From the NCBI GenBank assembly GCA_954871525.1, contig OX940868.1, forward strand, positions 19,897,056 to 19,961,055: a stretch of 64,000 nucleotides of DNA, given 5' to 3'. Source of the DNA: Parietaria judaica. Taxonomy: Eukaryota > Streptophyta > Magnoliopsida > Rosales > Urticaceae. Both the position numbers and the translations under genes were made by a program. This document shows positions 58,671 to 64,000 of this stretch, piece after piece. Numbering within the stretch: the first letter of the stretch is position 1; each line of letters opens with the position of its first letter. Under the pieces are notes generated by a model. It was not told where the DNA came from and ran no database searches. It was given only the letters and a program-made list of their open reading frames with translations.

Positions 58671-61089
58671 TATATATATATATAATTTGATCAACAGTTC
58701 TTATTAAAAAAATATGGAATCATTTTTTCGAAACTAATTCTATGATTTTTGATATTTTGGTCCCAACTACGAACACAGACACGGCCAATTCGAAAATAAC
58801 CGGCAATCACTGCATCGTGATATTGCCAAATAGATATTTGTAGCAACGAATATCGTATTTTAAGCAAACTCACATTATTAGCAAACTCACATTGTAGCAA
58901 CATACTCACATTATAAGCAAACTCGGTTTGTTCTAGTATTTTAAAATCGTATAATTTTTTTTTTGAAATAAATCTTCAAAATTTTGAAAAACAATACAAT
59001 TTTCCCTCGATGAGATAATTTTTTTAAAATTTGTTTCTATCACTGTATATATATATATATATATATATAATACACACAAAATTTAAGTAAGCCTAACGGA
59101 TTTTCAAGTGACAAATCACAGCCAGAAAAGAAAAAAGAATATCATATAAATATTTCTACTCATAGTTTCTGATTAATAATCTTTTTTTTTTCTCATGCTT
59201 TCAATGTATTAATGAACTTTTGTTTTGGCGAAGACTATACGTACGATTGATTTATATTCATCACTCGTTATATCATCATATATGTACTAATTATGTTTGA
59301 ATCTATATAATGCATTGTCAAAGTTTACTTTTATATTGTCAAATAGCACTTAATGCGATTATTACCGCATGTGATAAAGATCCCATGCAAAGATGTTTTA
59401 TTTGTTTACCTAAACTTGTTTGGCATGTAGTAGTTCACTGTATACTTCTCCAAAAGATCACAAATGTGTGTTTCTTTTACAGATGTCATTTGTGGTTTAA
59501 CTTCACTTTCTATCGTTCTTTGAACGGATTTATTTTTTATTTTTTTTAGATCAATGGTGACAAATAAATTTAATTTTATTCAATTATAGCGGTATACATT
59601 AAAGGGTTTTTTTTTCTTCTTCAATATAAATATATTCATGTTTTATTTTATCAAAGATCTTGAGAGGTTTATTTTTGGACATGGGCTATATTCAAAATGT
59701 AAAAATGTGAAACTTAAATATATTTAAATTGTGATAAAGTAAAACATAAATACATTTGTTATTGAAAAAAAAAATTATACCGTCTCTATAAAATATATAA
59801 TTTGAGCACATTTGTCATTATTAACCCAAAATATATATATTTTTTAATTAAGTACTTAATGCTTATCTCTAATCAGAAAGTGACATCACCCCAATCAAAA
59901 AAGCTATGTGTTCAATCATTCGTATACATTATATAACTCAAATGTATAATCACTTTTAGAATCGTTCACATTGATTTTGGAGAACGAGATCAAAGAAAAA
60001 GGATAACACGTACGATAATATTTGCATGATTAGAGAAGTAAATAACATCTGAGTCCATATATTCTTTCTAACTACCAATAATAGAATATATGTCCAACTT
60101 GAAGTGTATAAGAATGGACATGCTATATGAGATTGAGTAATTGAATTGAAAATATATAATGATTCATTGAAAGAGTAAGTTTTTACTAAGGCTTTTGTGA
60201 AATATCTTTATTTTTTAATATATTAATGGATATGGATGAATAAACTATTGAAAGAAAGAAAAGAAAAGAAAAAGACTACATAGTAATATATATAGTTAGT
60301 TATAATTCGAAATTAGTGTTGGCGAAATTAAGGTGGGAACCCGCGGCTCCTGTGCCGATCTTATCTTGGCGTGGCCAGTGCCTGTTTGTTAATTTAAATA
60401 AAATATTAAAATAAAGCAGATCTTCGGTATAAAAAAAATCGAACAACCACAAAATTACAAAAGACGTGCATGAACAAACATACTTATGCACGGTTCGGGT
60501 GGCCTAGTTGTAACTTGTTACTCTTCTTTGTGGATAATTAAATATTTGGGCTGAGTGTTTTTTATTTTTAATTTGTTTCTTGATTCGAAGCAGATATAGT
60601 CATGTGACCATGAAATATTATTAAGGAGTGATACCCAAAAAAAATTTCATGTGTTGCTTACATTTGAGATTATGACTATTTGTTTCGTAAAATCATGTCA
60701 AAAATCATTTTGACCATCAATTTATTTTGTTATCTGACCATACAATCGCGTTCAAGTTTCTAACTTTCTATGATATGTATAAAAATTAAAAGAAAATAAG
60801 TTACTAAAATATATGAATATGAATAGCATTTAATGATTTACATTATTATTATTCACCATCATTTTTACCTAACATCAATAATACAAAAATAAAATTTTAA
60901 ATGTTATCTATTCAAACATTATTAATTTATTACATCGAACTCTTGCACAGTGCGATTTCCAATGTAACTTTTTTTATTTTCAATAATGCCGCTTTCACAA
61001 CCAATCATAAAACAAATAATAATAAAAATTAGAATCATAATTATGTTTTTTCCAAATAATTTAATTAAACGGAATCTTTTCCCTTAGAC
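58671..61089. other. AT-rich spacer, no gene found
   Basis: Short tandem words (AGCAAACTCACATTAT) repeat at about 58862-58922, and a TA microsatellite lies at about 59046-59068. Nothing else could be supported. Confidence 0.6.
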
Positions 61090-61708
61090 TTATCTCGAGA
61101 AAGAATCTAAGTATGTTCCTCTACGAACTACGCGCTTAGCGTACACCGTGAGACTGTACTTATCACCAAACAGAAGGGTATTTTCGTCATTATGACTATC
61201 AATAATGTAAACGCGCATGATTTTCATTAGTGGGCGCACCGTACTATACCATACGCCCACCACACGCAATCTCCGCGTCCCTGATTCGCTGAGAGGGACA
61301 AACAACCGTATCAAGCCCTCCAACTGAAACCCAGGACACGTGGGAGATCGCCGTTAGCTGTGACGTCAATGTTTCAACAGTAAAACAGCGCTCTCACTAG
61401 ACTGCGGTGAGTGACGTGTCCAAGCGTGGGAGTAACGGCGTTACCTCTGCACCGCAACAACGGTTTAAATACAAGCCTTTCTTATTTTTCTCTTCACAAT
61501 TCCTGTTTGTTTCCCGAGAAAATCAGTCGCGATTCTCGAAGCTGATCGTCACTGTAAGCTTCCACCGAATCGCCGAACTGAACTCCTCAATTCTCTCAGT
61601 TTCGGTGTCTTCAAGCTTATCTCTGTGTTGAATCGGTGGCTTAGAGTCAAATTTCGTATCCTGTTTGTTTCCCGAGAAAATTTCTCAAAGGGCGCATATG
61701 AACGAGCG
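61090..61708 (+). promoter_or_regulatory. CIPK promoter and 5' leader with ACGT-type stress motifs
   Basis: Composition rises from about 61110. Motifs seen: ACACGTGG (ABRE/G-box type, 61336-61343), the palindrome TGACGTCA (CRE/as-1-like, 61361-61368), GACGTGTC (ABRE, 61413-61420) and a TATA-like TTTAAATA at 61464-61471. The leader from about 61495 is pyrimidine-rich and carries a 23-bp direct repeat (61501-61523 and 61659-61681). ABA or stress control through bZIP factors is a reasonable inference, in keeping with CIPK biology. Confidence 0.6.
61501..61681 (+). repeat. Perfect 23-bp direct repeat in the CIPK 5' leader
   Basis: A 23-bp sequence starting TCCTGTTTGTTTCCCGAGAA occurs at 61501-61523 and again at 61659-61681, 158 bp apart, ending 27 bp before the start codon. 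The sequence between the copies is not repeated. Confidence 0.9.
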
Positions 61709-63037
61709 ATGAAGGAGACTCAGGAAAATTCCGGCGAAGCTCCGGCGAACTCGGAGACGGAGCTCTTCGGGAAGTACACGCTCGGGAAGCTGCTCGGGCG
61801 CGGCGCGTTCGCGAAGGTGTACCACGCGCGGACGGTGGGCACCGGCGAGAGCGTGGCGATCAAGGCGGTGAGCAAGCAGAAGGTGGCGAAGAGCGGCTGC
61901 GTGGCGCACGTTAAGCGGGAGATCGCTATCATGCGCCGGCTGCGCCACCCTCACGTGGTGAAGCTCCACGAGGTGCTGGCGACGAAGACGAAGGTCTACT
62001 TCGTCATGGAGTTCGCCAAGGGAGGCGAGCTCTTCACGAAGATCGCCAAGGGCCGGTTCGGGGAGGATCTCGGCCGTCGGTACTTCCGGCAGCTGATCGC
62101 CGCCGTCCGATACTGCCACTCGCGGGGCGTCTTCCACCGTGACCTCAAGCCGGAGAATCTGCTCCTCGACGAGAATTGGGACCTCAAGGTGTCGGACTTC
62201 GGGCTCAGCGCTGTCTCCGACCCAGCCCGGCCTGAGAACCCGATGCTCCACACGCTGTGTGGGACCCCCGCCTATGTGGCGCCGGAGATTCTCGCGAAGA
62301 AGGGCTATGACGGGGCGAAGGTCGACGTCTGGACTTGCGGTGTCGTTCTGTTCGTCCTAACGGCGGGGTATCTGCCGTTCAACGACGCCAATCTCATGGC
62401 GATGTACCGGAAAATCTACCGAGGCGAGTTCCGCTTCCCGAAGTGGACTTCGCCGGAGCTTCGGCGACTTATTTCCCGGATGCTCGACGTTAATCCTGAG
62501 ACGAGAATTTCGTTGGACCAGATCCTCCGGGATCCCTGGTTCAAGAAGGATCTCAAGCTCGAAATCTCTCCGGTGGAGAAAATGCGAGACCGGCAACCGT
62601 CGGTCCGGCTGCAGGGAAAGATCAAGAAGAGTTTGAATGCCTTCGATATAATCTCGTTCTCGTCCGGTTTCAGCCTCTCCGGTCTGTTCGACGAGCCCGA
62701 TATGTCCGCGTTGGAGGAGCGGTTCCTGTCGGCGGAGACGCCTGAGAGAGTGGTCGAGCGGGTGGGCCAAGTGGCAAAGGGGGAGGGGTTGAAGGCCACG
62801 TGGCAGGCAGAGGGGTGGTGGGCCCGGGTCGAGGAGGGGGAGGGGCAGAACGGGGATTTTTCGGCTGCGGTGGAGGTTCACCGGCTTACGGCGGAGCTTG
62901 TGGTAGTCGAGGTTAAGGTCAGAGAAAGCACTGCCGCGAAAATTTGGAAAAGCAAGTTGTGGCCGCAACTTGAGGGGTTGGTGTTCCAACCGGAAGGGGC
63001 CGGTCCGGTACCCGGTGGTGATAGTATTGAGAATTGA
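61709..63037 (+). CDS. CIPK14: CBL-interacting protein kinase (SnRK3), CIPK14/CIPK11 type
   Basis: Intronless, 442 aa, the usual length for the intronless CIPK clade. Kinase domain about 23-278: glycine loop GRGAFAKV (30-37), ATP-binding lysine in VAIK (K52), HRDLKPEN (catalytic D145), DFG (163-165), activation loop ending APE (191-193). The regulatory region has the NAF motif [20 protein letters not shown] (308-327), which binds CBL calcium sensors and relieves autoinhibition, then a phosphatase-interaction-like region (about 335-365) and a basic/acidic tail. CIPKs phosphorylate ion transporters at the plasma membrane or tonoplast in response to calcium. Residues around [13 protein letters not shown] and ERVVERV point to the CIPK14/11 subgroup. 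The ATG at 61709 was chosen because the frame upstream reaches only a GTG in the leader. No active-site residue is missing. Confidence 0.93.
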   Translation: MKETQENSGEAPANSETELFGKYTLGKLLGRGAFAKVYHARTVGTGESVAIKAVSKQKVAKSGCVAHVKREIAIMRRLRHPHVVKLHEVLATKTKVYFVMEFAKGGELFTKIAKGRFGEDLGRRYFRQLIAAVRYCHSRGVFHRDLKPENLLLDENWDLKVSDFGLSAVSDPARPENPMLHTLCGTPAYVAPEILAKKGYDGAKVDVWTCGVVLFVLTAGYLPFNDANLMAMYRKIYRGEFRFPKWTSPELRRLISRMLDVNPETRISLDQILRDPWFKKDLKLEISPVEKMRDRQPSVRLQGKIKKSLNAFDIISFSSGFSLSGLFDEPDMSALEERFLSAETPERVVERVGQVAKGEGLKATWQAEGWWARVEEGEGQNGDFSAAVEVHRLTAELVVVEVKVRESTAAKIWKSKLWPQLEGLVFQPEGAGPVPGGDSIEN

Positions 63038-64000
63038 GATTCGATATTCATTACTTGCTTGTAAAATAGTAAACAGTGTTAATAGTTTATTTTTAATTAC
63101 CGGAAAGTAAAACGAAAACGAACAATCCGGTTCAAGACCTACCGCGTTGGCTGGTCTTCTACAGAACTCGTTTTGGAATTAATTATTTCCGAATTTTTCG
63201 CTTAAAGAAGTGAATATTTTTTAGTTCTTACAAACAAAACGAAAATATAAATCTCAAATTTAAATACTAACTAATAACCATAAGTGATTTCTAACTTGTT
63301 GCTTAGCTTTTAACTTATTAGAAAGCTTTGAAAAGAAAAGAAAAACTTAAAGGAGTGTCTTTAGCTTTACATATCTTCTATTTTTTTGTGTCAATTTCTT
63401 TGTTACTTTTCTCTTTTCAAATAGGAAATTAGTTTGCAATTCCTTTATTTTTTTTTATTTTTACCCTCACACTTTCGATTTTTATAAATATAGACCCTCA
63501 ACTTTCAAAACCAACACCAATCTATGCCATTAATATAAATTTGATAAAAATTCAATGTTATCCTTGCTAACATTTATCGAAAATTTGATTTAAAAAACCT
63601 TTTAAAAAAGTAAAATATATCTTCAAAAATATATAAATTAATGGCAATGACGCTCGTGGTGGCTGGTGTGGAAAGACAGCGTGGCGGCTCTAAAAGAAAC
63701 AGGATTTATATTTTTTTTTTTTAGATTTGCTCAAAAATATAAAAGTTAAAAATGTTAATTTACATATTAAGGGTATACTTAGCTGTTTTTTTAACATATA
63801 ATAAGTGTATATTTTTACAAAAAGTTAAAGTTAAGAGTATAGAAAAAGCAAATCTCATATATTTTTGTCATTGGGAATAACTCGATGCCTTTCTTTTTCT
63901 AATGATCGAAAACGTACACTAATGTGTACCCTCTCGTCCAAAACGATGAATGAACACCAAAGATAATACCACGATTAATATATTTATATATATATATATA
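63038..64000. other. CIPK downstream region and AT-rich spacer
   Basis: The first 100 bp or so should hold the CIPK 3' UTR (TTTTTAATTACC at about 63090), though no single polyadenylation signal stands out. The remainder is AT-rich and ends in a TA repeat at 63984-64000 that continues past the window. No gene. Confidence 0.55.

Noticed and set aside
60300..60420. Less AT-rich patch considered as a tRNA or small RNA gene
   Set aside because: No cloverleaf, box A/B pair or USE-TATA arrangement can be drawn.
61407..61631. Possible upstream ORF in the CIPK leader
   Set aside because: The frame starts at GTG, not ATG, and begins upstream of the TATA-like box, so it would not be translated from the expected transcript.

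Overview
This is nuclear DNA of a flowering plant, almost certainly a eudicot. The intergenic DNA is very AT-rich and full of TA microsatellites. Three intronless genes with GC-rich coding sequence sit in it as islands, and the transposons are all plant families: hAT, CACTA, Mutator-like miniature elements and a Ty3/Gypsy element of the Tat lineage. I cannot name the species. No rRNA, confident tRNA, known miRNA, CRISPR or prokaryotic feature is visible.

Genes. (1) 7537-8364 (-): an OVATE family transcriptional regulator, 275 aa. (2) 23557-25584 (-): a U-box/ARM-repeat E3 ubiquitin ligase most like PUB16, 675 aa. (3) 61709-63037 (+): a CBL-interacting protein kinase of the CIPK14/CIPK11 type, 442 aa, with ACGT-type stress motifs upstream. 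They look like independent single-copy regulatory genes tens of kilobases apart. Nothing suggests that they are co-regulated.

Repeats, left to right. 1-7.5 kb is AT-rich spacer with one small inverted-repeat hairpin. 10.0-11.3 kb is a probable solo LTR. 12.7-13.4 kb and 14.0-14.5 kb are long inverted-repeat (Mutator-type) MITEs, followed by a tRNA-derived SINE-like unit. 16.6-19.0 kb is a non-autonomous CACTA element (TSD AGG) carrying a GC-rich, gene-like insert. 28.1-31.0 kb is a decayed hAT element (TSD CATAGAGG) with a broken transposase, and a second hAT-type MITE (TSD CTTTAAAC) is nested inside it. 31.9-32.5 kb is a second LTR related to the first. More inverted-repeat MITEs lie at 33.2, 34.7, 38.6, 42.4 and 58.2 kb. 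43.4-53.4 kb is a 10-kb, 5'-truncated Tat-lineage Gypsy element. It holds a frameshifted pol, a minisatellite of about 18 units, an antisense multi-part ORF with a predicted intron, and the 3' LTR. 55.3-56.1 kb is an inverted second copy of the MITE nested at 29 kb.

The most notable observation is in the two copies of that 0.8-kb hAT-type MITE. Each carries a sequence with the architecture of a plant U6 snRNA promoter: an 11-bp USE-like box, exactly 24 bp, then TTTATATA. A GC-rich hairpin and a T8-T9 run follow downstream. About 120 bp across this block is nearly identical between the copies. This suggests a mobile RNA polymerase III-type promoter driving a structured RNA of about 145-155 nt. 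It is a hypothesis read from sequence and has no transcript evidence here.
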